A DNA stretch of 64,000 bases from Macrotis lagotis (taxonomy: Eukaryota > Chordata > Mammalia > Peramelemorphia > Peramelidae), in assembly GCF_037893015.1 (NCBI RefSeq), contig NC_133665.1, positions 20,063,207 through 20,127,206 on the forward strand. The letters are read 5' to 3'. A program made the position numbers and the translations under genes. Positions within the stretch are counted from its first letter, which is position 1; each line of letters opens with the position of its first letter. This document shows positions 11,640 through 21,989 of the stretch, piece after piece. The notes beneath the pieces were generated by a model. The model was not told the DNA's origin. It was given only the letters and a program-made list of their open reading frames with translations, and did not search any database.

Positions 11640-12394
11640 TTTCCCAGCCTAAGCCTGTTTTTTTGGGTGCTTCCTGAGCTTTTGGGACACTCCCACAAGG
11701 GTCTCAGTGTGTGAGGCTCTGTCCTCCCTCCTGGTCTGTGAATGCCCATATGCTCCCCACTCTGCCATGGGGCCGAGGTGGGGGGGGGGCCCTGTTGTTC
11801 TATGGGGGGGCCTAGACTGGGATCAGGATCTGAATGTGGTCAGAGCCCCAGAGTCCTGTTCCAGGGGCAGAGGACAGAAGAACTCTGCAGTCTCTCTTCA
11901 CTCCCCTCCCTCAGCTCAATGGGCTCATGCCCTGGAGGCTCCTGCTTACTGGCTCTGCCTGCTTCTGTTTCCTGGATCAGGGCTGGGGAAAGACCATGCT
12001 CCTTGCTGTGTGCCCTGAGGGCTGGGCTCCACGTGCTCACTCTGGCAGAGGTCCCCCGCTGTTCACCCACTTTGTGCCCGGTGCTCCCCGGGGTGCAGCT
12101 CAGGAGACTCCCTGCTTCTGGGAGCCATGGCTTCCAGCGCCCTGGGGCTGCCTCCTGGAGGCTGAAGTTCTTTGGCTCTGGTGGGCCACCCCTCTGGCAG
12201 GCCGCCTCTCCGATCCCGGGGAGCAGAGCCTTTCTGCTCTTTTCCAGGTTACCTTGAGTAGGAGAACTGCCTCACTGGGTCCCTTTGTGGGTTCTGTCTC
12301 TCAAAAGTTTAGTTAAAGTCCTTAGTTTATGAGTTTTTATCAGAGAGCTCCTAAGACTCAATCCCTTCATGTGGCCATCTTGGCTATGCCCCTG
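11640..12394 (-). promoter_or_regulatory. HAL1 5'UTR / probable internal promoter region
   Basis: GC-rich leader upstream of ORF1, unlike the AT-rich surroundings, with a G10 run near 11780. The 5' terminus carries AGCCAAGATGGCC. Human L1 has the same kind of motif at its 5' end, bound by YY1 to place transcription start. Promoter function is inferred from position and motif. The long plus-strand frames here (11707-12316) are composition artefacts. Confidence 0.55.
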
Positions 12395-13894
12395 GAAATC
12401 ATATCTTTAAGAATGAAAGATAAAATATAAGAGATAGCAAAATTGCATAATAAGATAATATTTTCACCCCTAATTTGAAGGTAATAGTCTTTGGTCTTTG
12501 TTCAAACTCCGTAATCCTTTCTCTGGGTACAGATGGCATTTTCTATCGCAGATAGCCACAAATTGTCCCTGATTGTTGCACTGATGGAATGAGCAAGTCC
12601 ATTAAGGTTGATCATCACCCCCATGTTGGTGTTAAGCTATACATTATGTTTCTGGTTCTTGTCATCTCACTCAGCATCAGTTCATGCAAATCCCTCCAGG
12701 CTTCCCTGAATTTCCATCCCTCCTGGTTTCTAATAGAACAATAGTGTTCCATGACATACATATACTGCTGTTTGTTAAGCCATTCCCCAAACGAAGGACA
12801 TTCACTTAATTTCCAGTTCTTTGCCACCACAAACAGGGATGCTATGAATATTTTTGTACAAGTGATTTTTTTTACCTTTTTTTCATAATCTCTTCAGGGT
12901 ATAGACCCAGTAATGGTATTGCTGGATCAAAGGGCATATACATTTTTGTTGCCCTTTGGGTGTAATTCCAAATTGCTCTCCAGAAAGGTTGGATGAGTTC
13001 ACAGCTCTACCAACAATGTATTAGTTTCCCAGATTTCCCACATTCCTTCCAAGACTGATCATTGTCCTTTCTAGTCATATTGGCCAGTCTGAGAGGTGTG
13101 AGGGGGCACCTCAGAGGTGCTTCAATTTGCTTTTCTCTAATAAGTAGTGATTTAGAGCAATTTTTCATATGACTATGAATCACTTTGGTTCCTCATGTGT
13201 AAATTGCCTTTGCATATCCTTTGACCATTTGTCAATTGGGGAATAGCTTGTTTTTTTTGAAAATTTGACTCAGTTCTCTGTATATTTTAGAAATGAATCC
13301 TTTGTCAGAAATACTAGTTGTAAAAATTGTTTCCCAATTTACTACATTTCTTTTGATCTTGGTTACAGTGGTTTTTATCTGTGAAACCCTTTATAATTTA
13401 AAGTAATCAACTAGTAGTATTTCGAACACCTTTTAAGTAGATAACTACAAGAGTCTTTTTCCCTAAAATCCTATAGAATGGCTTATTTTTTTTAATTATA
13501 GGGTTTCAGTAATTTGGGCTATCTGCCTGAAGATTATTTTAACTTGAGGGAGGCAGCGGGCGATAGTAGAGAGAGAGAGACTTTGCTGTCAAGAAAACCT
13601 GGTTCAAGAAATGCCTCTGACCCCTACTGACATTCTGACCAAAATCATTTGACCTCTGAATGTCCTCCAGACGACTGTCTAGGACTAAAAGTTGTGTAAC
13701 TTTGCAAACATTACAGGCAGAATTAGAGCACTGGGTGTTGTCTAGACAAAAGTTGCATATCCAGCTCTTTCAACCCCCCCCCCCAAAAGATGAGAATGAA
13801 TATAGTGCTTCTCTCTGGCACCTTACTCAAGATTTCCAAGAATTTTATCATCTTTTTTTATGTCATTTCTAAAAATTCAAACTCTCCTTTTTGA

Positions 13895-14134
13895 GTGCAG
13901 TTAGGTAGCACAGTAGATAGAGCTGGGCTTGAAGTCAGGAAGATTCATCTCCCTGAGTTTGGATCTGACCTCAGACACTTATTAGCTGTGTGACCCTGGG
14001 CAAGTCACTTCACCCTGTTTGCCTCAGTTTGTCATCTATAAAAGGAACTGCAGAAGGAAATGGCAAACCACTCTAGTGTCTCTGCCAAGAAAACCCCAAA
14101 TGGGATCACAAAGAGATGGAGACTGACAACAACC
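13895..14134 (+). repeat. MAR1-like long CORE-SINE, full length
   Basis: Shows head, core (gctgtgtgaccctgggcaag, cctcagtttgtcatctataa) and the long 3' part (gaaggaaatggcaaaccact, gccaagaaaaccccaaatgg, gagactgacaacaacc). Confidence 0.85.
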
Positions 14135-14399
14135 AAATTCCTTTTTTGCGTAAAGTATCACCATGAGATAAAACATTCCTTCTTATTACAAACCTTTTCC
14201 CAGTCTTTCACAATATACTTAATTCAAATTGTTTAGAGTTTAGACCTGGTTAGTCACAACTTAAGGCATGGTTTGCCAACAGGGTCATGATACTTTAGTG
14301 TATCTTTAATGACTGCGATAAAACGTGGATTTTTTGTCTCATCAAAATAGTGAGCTCTCAAATGAGAAAACTCCTTCTGTTAATGCAGGCCAGCACCTT

Positions 14400-14519
14400 C
14401 TCTTAAATCTATAGCTAAATTTAGAGAGTTTCTTAGAGCCCTGAGAAGTTAAGTGACTTGCCTGCAGTCACACAACTAGCTTTTCCAGGCTTCAAGGCCA
14501 GAATTCTATTCACTTTGTC
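14400..14519 (-). repeat. MIR/CORE-SINE fragment, target of a young SINE
   Basis: Reverse core with agttaagtgacttgcctgca, gtcacacaactagc and ggcttcaaggccagaattct. The next SINE inserted at its right edge. Confidence 0.55.
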
Positions 14520-14532
14520 AAAACACAATATT

Positions 14533-14693
14533 TTTTTTTTCTTTTTAGGTTTTTGCAAGGCAAACGGGGTTAAGTGGCTTGCCCAAGGCCACACAGCTAG
14601 GTAATTATTATTAAGTGTCTGAGGCCAGATTTGAACCCAGGTACTCCTGACTCCAGGGCAGGTGCTTTATCCACTACGCCACCTAGCCGCCCC
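14533..14693 (-). repeat. Young CORE-SINE (WSINE1-like) with perfect 13-bp TSD
   Basis: Complete copy bounded by aaaacacaatatt at 14520-14532 and 14694-14706. The body has an extra TTA step (aattattattaag). Confidence 0.93.
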
Positions 14694-14820
14694 AAAACAC
14701 AATATTAATTGTAAAAAAGCCTTTAATATGTAGTTCCATCAATAAAGTTCCAGAGACAAATTTGGGTAGGATTATGTATTGGGTTTCTTCACCATTCTTT
14801 GTCCATATTTGATCAGGATT

Positions 14821-14843
14821 GTGTGTGTGTGTGTGTGTGTGTG
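14821..14843. repeat. (TG)n microsatellite
   Basis: Uninterrupted GT repeat of about 11 units. Confidence 0.95.
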
Positions 14844-15036
14844 ATAGATTTACCATTAATTAGTTGTATGAACTTGTACAAATCTCTACACCTTTCTGGA
14901 TTTTAGTTTCTTAATCAGTAAAATGTAAGAGTAGGACCAGATGATTTAAAAAGTCTTTTCCAATTTTATATCTATGATTGCTAAGAACTCTTGTAGCTCT
15001 AAAATTCTAGGGATAAGCAACAGTGGCAGGAATCCT

Positions 15037-15253
15037 TTTAAAAAATTTCATATATATATATATATATATATTTAATTAAATATTTCCCAATTACATGTAA
15101 AATGTTTTAACATTATTTTCAAAAAAACTGAATTCTGAATTTTATTCCTTTTCCCTGTTCCTTCCCCATCCCTTAAGAAGGCAAGCAATATGAAAGCAAT
15201 TATATATGTGAAGTAATTTAAAACATATTTCCACATTAATCATATTGCAAAAG

Positions 15254-15296
<43 letters not shown>

Positions 15297-15457
15297 ACAC
15301 ACAAGCAATCCCAAGAAAAATAAAGATAGTAATAAAAAATATACCTAAATCTATACTCAGAGTTTATCAATTTTCTTCCTGGAGGTGGGTAGCATTTTTT
15401 ATCCTGGGTCCTTTGGTATTGTCTAGGATTGTTGTCTTGATTAGAGTAGCTAAGTCT
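15037..15457 (-). mobile_element. L1 3' end fragment
   Basis: Reverse-orientation L1 3'UTR wording: ttcccaattacatgtaaaat, ttaagaaggcaagcaata, then cttcctggaggtgggtagca and ggattgttgtcttgattaga. It contains TA and CA microsatellites. The 5' part is missing. Confidence 0.7.
15255..15303. repeat. (CA)n microsatellite
   Basis: About 24 CA units with one TA interruption, inside the L1 3'UTR fragment. Confidence 0.97.
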
Positions 15458-15682
15458 CTGCCCTTAAGGAATTTATATATATATATATTATCCAGGGGGA
15501 AACACAATAAGAAAATTGAGCCATACAGAGACGATGACAAAAAATCCAAGATTATGTAGGTGGTAAATACTTGAATATAAGTCATTTGCCTTGAAATCCA
15601 GTGTTATTACCACAATACCATGATACATTTTTGTTCTGAAAAAAAAAATAAAAAGAATTCTACCATTAAAACAAATAGGGGA

Positions 15683-15839
15683 GGGGCAGCTAGGTGGCAC
15701 AGTGGATAGAACACTGACCCTGAAGTCAGGAGTACCTGAGTTCAAATCCGGCCTCAGACACTTAATAATAATTACCTAGCTGTGTGGCCTTGGGCAAGCC
15801 ACTTAACCCCATTTGCCTTGCAAAAACTAAAAAAAAAAA
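15683..15839 (+). repeat. Young CORE-SINE (WSINE1-like)
   Basis: Complete, with ggggcagctaggtggcacag, gttcaaatccggcctc and an A-rich tail. Flanks aaatagggg (about 15673-15681 and 15837-15845) look like the TSD. The body has an extra AAT step. Confidence 0.92.
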
Positions 15840-16332
15840 TAGGGGTAAAATACTGCTTCATTATTCTACATAGACTTTAGTCTACAATCAATTCTAGTAA
15901 AACACACAAAAAATACTTTAGGATCATTCTAGAAACTAGCTCTCTATATAAAACACATAACAAAGAATGTTGCTATTGCTGTACATAAAACCATCACACA
16001 AGCAACATATCCTTCCTTAGAGCAGATCTTGTTAATTGCACTTTCCAAATTAAAAAAATGCACCTTTCTAGATTGTTCTCCAAAATAACTACTAATATTT
16101 TTGGGAAAACATTTAGTTTGTACTTTTAAGATTTTAAAGAATGGTTTAAACTTGAAATTTCATGGTTTCCTTTGGGTGATATTGCTGATAAGAGAATTTT
16201 AACAAAAGAAAATACAAAATTTGTGTGTCTGAGAAATGATCAGGAAGGGGCCGGTGACAACTTGATGACGTGGGCAAGGAGAAGAGGGATTAATAAATAT
16301 CAACAGCCTTGCCTTGTTTGATCCTACTCTCA

Positions 16333-16515
16333 GGTTGTTGTTTGTCCTTGGTTTTTGAAGAGAATCAATGGGTCATGTCTTACCTGACTCCTGTGTGAAT
16401 TGGACCTAAGTGAGGCAGAGCTGCACAAAGTCATCAGCCTCATTCTGTCTTCCAGAGTCATTAAAGTCTGGTGGCACAACAAAAGTCTTGCCTGGCGTGG
16501 AATGCAGTGGATGAA
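16333..16515 (+). repeat. Unassigned dispersed repeat, copy 1
   Basis: Reads tttgtccttggtttttgaag, then tgtgtgaattggacctaagt, then gaggcagagctgcacaaagt. The same phrases occur at 47643-47756 and 50778-50843. I do not know the family. Confidence 0.5.
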
Positions 16516-17483
16516 CTTTGCTCCTTCAATATTTGACCAGGTTATAAGTGCTCCACAGCACTTGCTTCAGATTGTCTTCATGACCGTTAGAATAAATTTT
16601 TCTCTTTTGTGTGTTAATCTTTTGATTATAAGTTTAAGACTTGACATTTATTTGGATGAAATTTTATTTGACTAAATTTAGTTCATTATTTTAGCTTGCC
16701 TAGATATTTGTGGTACTGGATCTGATATTGAGTATATTAACTATTACTCCCTCTTTTGGCATGTCTGAAAATTTCATAAACAATCCATGTATGTCTTCAT
16801 CCAAGTTAGAAATTTTCTAACATTTGAGAATCATGGACTTCTTTGGTAAAAACCTATGGACTGTATCTGAAAATAATATTTTGTTTACATTCATAATCCC
16901 AAAACTACTAAATTTTAGCAAGAAGCAAGTGAAAATAAAGATGTATTTTTGTACTATTCATGTTCATGAACCCAGGTTCAGAACTTCTGATCAAAGTTGT
17001 TGACTGAAATGCTCAACAGAAAAAGACCAAACACAGAGACTAGTGGTTTGCTGTACACATGAAGTGATTTTTTTTAAATTGGAAAGACAATTCTGTGTAG
17101 AACGGGGTTCTTAAACCAGAACTCATGAATTAGAAAAGACCACTTTCAACATACAATTGCTTTCCTTTGTAATTCTAAGTATTTTATTTTATGCATTTAA
17201 ATATATTATTCTGAGAGGGGGTACATAGGTTCACCAGCTTGTCAAAGGAGTACATGACACAAAAAGGTTAAGAACCTTTAGCCTAGACTGGCATTTATCC
17301 ATTAATTAACATTCTTTGTTCCTGGACCCTAAAAGAAAACAACTGGACTTGACTAGTTTGAGTTCTACCTAATAATACTAATATTCAATCTACATTTCTC
17401 CATATTTTGTGAAAGACTTTGCGAATTGCCTTCTTGGAATGCTGTCATACCAAGTCTAAGGTTCTGTTAGTGCTACTCATTTT

Positions 17484-17700
17484 GTGGGCAGTAGTTGGTA
17501 CAATGGATTGAGTACTGGGTCTGGAGTCAGGAAGACTCATCTTCACATACTAGCTGTGTGACCCTGGACAAATCACTTAATACTATTTGCCTCAGTTTCC
17601 TCATTAGTAAAATGAGCTGGAGAAGGAAGAGGTAAACCATTCCAGTATTTCTGCTAAGAAAACCCCAAATGGGGTCATGAAAAGTTGTACATGAATGAAA
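17484..17700 (+). repeat. MAR1-like long CORE-SINE
   Basis: Head gtagttggtacaatggattg, core ctagctgtgtgaccctggac, and long 3' part ggagaaggaagaggtaaacc and gctaagaaaaccccaaatgg. Confidence 0.82.
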
Positions 17701-17965
17701 AAATGTCTGACTTCCATAATTACTCATTTTATAATCTCATCAACAGAGATAATGAAATTAGACTGGCATAACTTGTTCCTATCAGACATGCTGGTTTATA
17801 ATGGTTTCTTTTTTAAAAACGATTCTCTTTTTCACATGCTTACAAGTCATTCACTTAAGACTCTCCTCTAGCTTTTTTACCAGAGATCAATGTCAATCAG
17901 CAAGTAATTATTAAATGATAAGTCCATGCCAGACCCTGTGCTATTGGTTTATGACAATTACTTTT

Positions 17966-18136
17966 ATTGTTTTTTTTTATTTTTTGTTTTTAGGTTTTTG
18001 CAAGGCAAATGGGGTTAAGTGGCTTGCCCAAGGCCACATAGCTAGGTAATTATTAAGTGTCTGAGGTTGGATTTGAACTCAGGTACTCCTGACTCCAGGC
18101 CTGGTGCTCTATCCACTGTGCCACCTAGCTGCCCCC
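17966..18136 (-). repeat. Young CORE-SINE (WSINE1-like)
   Basis: Complete copy. gacaattactttt on the left and gacaattagtttt on the right form a TSD with one mismatch. Confidence 0.9.
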
Positions 18137-18273
18137 GACAATTAGTTTTCAATCAGAACTGTATTTGCTTGCCTTGACTCTTCTACTTCCTTTCTTGTTC
18201 TCTAAGGTTGTTCAATTCAGCACTCAAGTCCTCCCAAATTCTAGCAATTACCCAGGATATAATTCATCAAATT

Positions 18274-18304
18274 TTGTACAAGTTTAGGCCAACTAAGTGT
18301 TATT
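18274..18304 (+). repeat. 31-nt inverted repeat, left arm (source)
   Basis: Starts ttgtacaagtttaggcc and ends aactaagtgttatt. It is identical, reverse complemented, to 19118-19148. It sits inside the L3/CR1 fossil, whose sequence continues smoothly on both sides, so this arm is probably the original. Confidence 0.85.
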
Positions 18305-18654
18305 TTGCTATCACCTCACTTATCTTAAAGTTTAAGTTCCCTATTAATCATTTTTCTTCAAGTCATGGCAATTGGATGATCATTCTTGAGAAGCAAAAAA
18401 GAAGAAAAAAATCATAATTAATTTAGTTTTTTTGCTCTCATTAATGTAATCTCTGGGCCCCTATCCCTTCCCATTTCCTCTTTCCCTCAATATCACTAAA
18501 AATCCTTCTTTATCATTTTTTTAGTAATTGCTTTGCAAGCCTTAGCTTGTTCTAAGCTTCCACCTTTATGACAATATTCCTGAAGGACCTTGCCATTCTT
18601 TATAGTAGCTTTCATTGAAAAAAACCTTGCTTCCATCTTTTGCAAATATCCTTT

Positions 18655-18760
18655 AAAAAGCATTTTATTTTATTTTATTTTTTATTGATAGCTTTAGTTT
18701 TTATGTCACCTTCATTTCATTTCTCTCTGTCTCTCTGTCTCTTTCTCTGTCTGTGACACA

Positions 18761-18797
<37 letters not shown>

Positions 18798-18955
18798 ACA
18801 GATATCTTTTCCTCCATTCCCTATCCAGTGAGCTAGTGCTTATTACAAAATATTGAAAGAAAAGAAGGGGAAAAAAACAACTCAGAATAACTAATGAGCA
18901 GCTGAGTCTGACAATGCAGGATGTTCCATACTTAACCCCCCCATATTTGAAAGGT
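18655..18955 (-). mobile_element. L1 3' end fragment with CT/CA microsatellites
   Basis: Reverse L1-type 3'UTR wording: ctatccagtgagctagtgct, aaaacaactcag, gtctgacaatgcaggatgtt. A CT tract and a CA tract (18721-18800) lie inside. A further piece of the same 3'UTR appears at 19480-19650. Confidence 0.55.
18756..18800. repeat. (CA)n microsatellite
   Basis: About 20 CA units with interruptions, next to a CT-rich tract. Confidence 0.95.
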
Positions 18956-19117
18956 TTATTATTTTGAAATTTAAAATATTGACATTTTTCTTATAAAATT
19001 CTATAGTAGCTACTGTCTTGTGCTATATATTTCTGTGGTTGATTTCTGAACTTTGCAAATACTTTTATCCTTTGCTATTCCTTGAACAAAAGGCTTGTAT
19101 TTGTAATCCTAGCCTTT

Positions 19118-19148
19118 AATAACACTTAGTTGGCCTAAACTTGTACAA
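19118..19148 (-). repeat. 31-nt inverted repeat, right arm (copy)
   Basis: Perfect reverse complement of 18274-18304. The flanks share nothing with the flanks of the left arm, so the borders are abrupt. Confidence 0.85.
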
Positions 19149-19479
19149 ATTAAGAAAGAGCTTAATTAATACATGACAATTTAGAAGTGACCTCATAAGA
19201 AAAGTCTAAAGGTCATAGCTTGGGTGACTGAGGAAGGGGATTTCCTCTGGCATCCAACAATCTGAGAAATTGCATAATCACAATGAGTATACTGTCTTGC
19301 TAAAATTAAAATAAGAAACATTATTCAATATTAAAAAAACTAAAATAAAATGAATGTAAACAGACTTTCAAAGGATGCTCTTTTTGGATGTAAGTTTGTA
19401 ACATTTTTACTTTTAAAGTTAATAAAGCTTAAAACTACACTGATATTTTTGGGTATTTTGTATAATCAATATTTGATAC

Positions 19480-19650
19480 CCATAAGCCTCCATTCCTCAA
19501 AGAAAGAAGGGAGGTATAGTTTCCTCATTTCTTTTCTGAGCCAAGGTATGACCATTGTAATTACAATGCAAATTGTAGTCTCATTTTTTGCCTTTTTCTT
19601 TTGTGTTTATGGGTTTCTTGTTTCCATTTACTCTGCTCCACAGCTGCTCA
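19480..19650 (-). mobile_element. L1 3'UTR fragment
   Basis: Continues the wording broken off at 18955: caaagaaagaagggaggta, tttcctcatttcttttctga and accattgtaattacaatgca. The roughly 520 bp between the two pieces looks like a later rearrangement or insertion. Confidence 0.5.
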
Positions 19651-20014
19651 AGTAAACTTTTCATGTTTTTCTCAGTTTTTATATTTATTGTGCATTTTCT
19701 TATAGCACATTAATATTTCAATATTTTCATATGTATATCTTTTAAAATTTGTGCTTATCTGAAACAGACTCTTGAAACTAAGTATCCCTTTAGACAATTC
19801 TCCCTTTTCTTCTTAAAAAAAGATAAAAAGATAGAATTTTGTTTTTACAAAACTCTCATCCCTTATTAGCTATTTTAATTTTAGTGAGTCTGCCCATGAA
19901 ATCTCATACATGTTTCCTTTTAATGATAACTAGTAATAATAGCAAATAGTTATATAGTATCTACTATGTGCTAGACACCATTTAGTGTTATTTACAAATA
20001 TTAATTTTTCTTTT

Positions 20015-20420
20015 TTAAAACCAACTTTATTTTTTCACTTCTGAAGTTTTTTCCCTTTGTTCCTCCTTTCCCTGTTGAAAAAGAAAAACTAAACCCATTA
20101 TAAATACTTCTGCATCAGCCATGTCAAAAAAAAAAAAGAAAGGAAAAAGAAGGAAAGAAAGAAATAAAGTGTTAATCTGAGTCCATTAGTTTTCTATGTG
20201 GAGGTGGATGAGTCCTTTGGAATTGTGTTGTTCAGAATTACTAAATTACCAAGTTTGTTAGGCATTGGCTTTCTTTGCTATAACAAAAGAACTGTTATTA
20301 ATATTTTTGTATATTTAGATCCCTTTCTTCTTTCTTCTTATAGATAGAGTAGTGACAAGGTTGAGTCAAAGAATATGCATGGTTTAGTAACTTTGGGGGC
20401 ATAGCACGAAATTACTTGTT
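20015..20420 (-). mobile_element. L1 3' end fragment
   Basis: Reverse L1 3'UTR: ccaactttattttttcactt, atctgagtccattagttttc, gtggaggtggatgagtcctt, then the ORF2-tail-like aatatttttgtatatttaga. Confidence 0.55.
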
Positions 20421-20679
20421 GGAATCTATCTATATGCTATATATTTTCTGTTAATTTTGTACTTCTGTTTTATTATTTGGTTCATGGGATATATATATAT
20501 ATATACACACACACTCACAAATTTTATATATATATACATATAAATATGTATATAAGAACATATATATGTACATATAGAAGTATGTATGATCTATCCTTGT
20601 GGAGGTAGTACCTATACCATTAAGCTCTCAAACCCAAGTTCTCCAAAATGTCATTGAATCTGGGAATCTGAGAATTATT

Positions 20680-20837
20680 TAAAAAATTTTTTTTTTGGTT
20701 TTTACAAGGCAATGGGATTAAGTGATTGCCTAAGATCACACAGCTAAGTAAGTATTATGTATCTGAGGCTGGATTTGAACTCAGGTTCTCCTGATTCCAA
20801 GGCCAGTGCTCTATTCACTTTGACACCTAGCTGCCCT
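20680..20837 (-). repeat. CORE-SINE (WSINE1-like), somewhat older
   Basis: Complete but with more changes (tttttacaaggcaatggg, gtgattgcctaagatcacac). Flanks gaatctgagaattatt (20664-20679) and gaatttgagaattatt (20838-20853) form a 16-bp TSD with one mismatch. Confidence 0.9.
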
Positions 20838-21029
20838 GAATTTGAGAATTATTGACATAAGGGAACTTGAAGGTAGAATGTATCAAAGTGGGAAATAATA
20901 GCTGGATGAGTAGGACTTTTCTTTTCCATCCCATAAGAGGGATTGTGGATTAGAAATTGGAAGAAGATTTTGGGACTAATACATTTCCTTTATTTTACAG
21001 ATTAGAAAATTGATGCCACAGAATTAAAT

Positions 21030-21127
21030 TTCTTCCTCCCTCTCTCGTCCCTTCTCTTTTCTCTTCTTTCCTCCTCTGTTTTCCTCTCCTCTCTTTTCAA
21101 CTCTCCTCTGCCCTCTTTTTCTCTTCT
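21030..21127. repeat. Polypyrimidine (CT-rich) tract
   Basis: About 100 bases almost free of purines on the plus strand, next to the 3' side of the 7SL pseudogene. Confidence 0.8.
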
Positions 21128-21340
21128 CCTTGGCTCTGTTCTCCTCTTCTCTGACTAGGCCAGATCAAAACTCCTTAGGCAATCTGGTCTCCTTCCCTCC
21201 CACTTCTCCTCCTCACCTCCCCAAGGACTCTCCTTGACGAACTGAGTCCTAACACCTGATCAGTTTAGCCCACTGCAGTTTAGAAGTCCCAGGCTCAAAA
21301 GACCTCAGCATCCCCAGCTGCAGGGATTACAATATCAAGC
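21128..21340 (-). pseudogene. 7SL (SRP) RNA pseudogene
   Basis: Read on the minus strand it follows the order of 7SL RNA from near the 5' end to about nt 210. On plus, successive matches are: ctccttaggcaatctggt (7SL complement has ctccttaggcaacctggt), gaactgagtcctaacacctg, atcagtttagcccactgcag, agaagtcccaggctcaaa, and cccagctgcagggattaca near the 5' end. The match spans separate 7SL domains, not one low-complexity piece. It is diverged, has indels and shows no clear TSD. Marsupials have no Alu, so a 7SL retrocopy is the simplest reading. Confidence 0.65.
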
Positions 21341-21989
21341 TACAAAGCTAAGTTCACAGATTCATCATAACTTGAAAAAGTCCCTAAAATAAGGAATCTT
21401 TGTATGCAGAGCCCTGAGTTCAAAATTTACCCTCTAAATTGTCTCATTGTGGGCAGAATAACAGAATAAGTGAAATGAAAACAAAAGAAAAGAATCCAGG
21501 AATTATGATTCGTCTCCTATTTCTCAACTTAATTATTCTGTGTATTAAGTGTTTATTTCTTAAAAGTCTAACTTTATTCTCTTTGGGTCTCAAGTTCTTG
21601 TCAATGGAAAGAACAGGTACTGTGGAAATCTTTTGTAAGATGATTATTTGTCATTATGCTAGTAAATTTTCTTTTGTGTGTGTGTATACACACACACACA
21701 CACATATATAAAATGAAATTTTTTTTAATTGCAAAAGCTGGAGGAAATGATTGTATGTCTTGGGTCATGAAAAATGAATGTAAGCTAAATAAATGATCTA
21801 CATCTGGATTCTTTGTCATGGATCAAGGATTAAAGAGAAATAGCTTCCTTCATAGAGAGGGTTGAAAAAGGCAAGATAAGTTTGAAAACATGATTTCCTT
21901 CTAATATGACAAGGGTAGGTTTATATGGCATCTTGGGGTTTTGGAAATGGTTTTTTTTTTATTATACAATAACAAAAGAAACCATATTA

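Larger units (their letters stand above)
9181..12394 (-). mobile_element. HAL1-like half-LINE, apparently complete, carrying antisense SINE modules
   Basis: A 13-bp TSD (gaaatcatatctt at 9168-9180 and 12395-12407) bounds the element. Read on the minus strand it has, in order: a 5' terminus with AGCCAAGATGGCC, a GC-rich 5'UTR (about 11640-12394), an ORF1 (11639 down to about 10531), a C/T-rich stretch on the plus strand (about 10080-10530), three SINE-derived modules in the opposite orientation, and an A-rich 3' end at 9181. No ORF2 endonuclease or reverse transcriptase is present. ORF1 without ORF2 is the definition of HAL1 elements, known in several mammals. Mobilisation would need L1 proteins in trans. 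It is young, because the TSD is perfect and ORF1 has only two visible frame lesions. Confidence 0.85.
9010..13410 (-). mobile_element. 5'-truncated L1, split by a nested HAL1
   Basis: The TSD ctagtagtattt at 8998-9009 and 13411-13422 bounds an insertion on the minus strand. Removing the nested HAL1 (9181-12394) leaves about 1.2 kb. The 3'UTR and poly-T end are at 9010-9180, and the ORF2 tail and upstream sequence are at 12408-13410. The 12615-12830 minus frame reads AKNWKLSECPSFGEWLNK and LHELMLSEM. This matches the C-terminal tail of L1-type ORF2 in character (compare the human AKTWNQPKCP...WIKKM motif). Truncation at the 5' end with TSDs is the usual outcome of target-primed reverse transcription. 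Confidence 0.88.
16680..18640 (-). mobile_element. L3/CR1-type LINE reverse-transcriptase fossil
   Basis: Discontinuous match, in reverse orientation, to the RT region of CR1-clade LINEs. Successive pieces are: ttgttgactgaaatgctcaa, aagaccaaacacagag, catttctccatattttgtga, agactttgcgaattgcctt, attagactggcataacttgt, and on the far side acctcacttatcttaaagtt and cttagcttgttctaagctt. A MAR1 copy (17484-17700) and a young SINE (17966-18136) interrupt it. No open frame survives. Confidence 0.6.

Noticed and set aside
11707..12316. Overlapping long plus-strand frames (103-171 codons)
   Set aside because: They lie antisense in the GC-rich 5'UTR of the HAL1. Low stop density follows from base composition, and there are no protein motifs.
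21128..21340. Alu element
   Set aside because: The match extends beyond the Alu domain into the S domain of 7SL, and the other repeats are marsupial.
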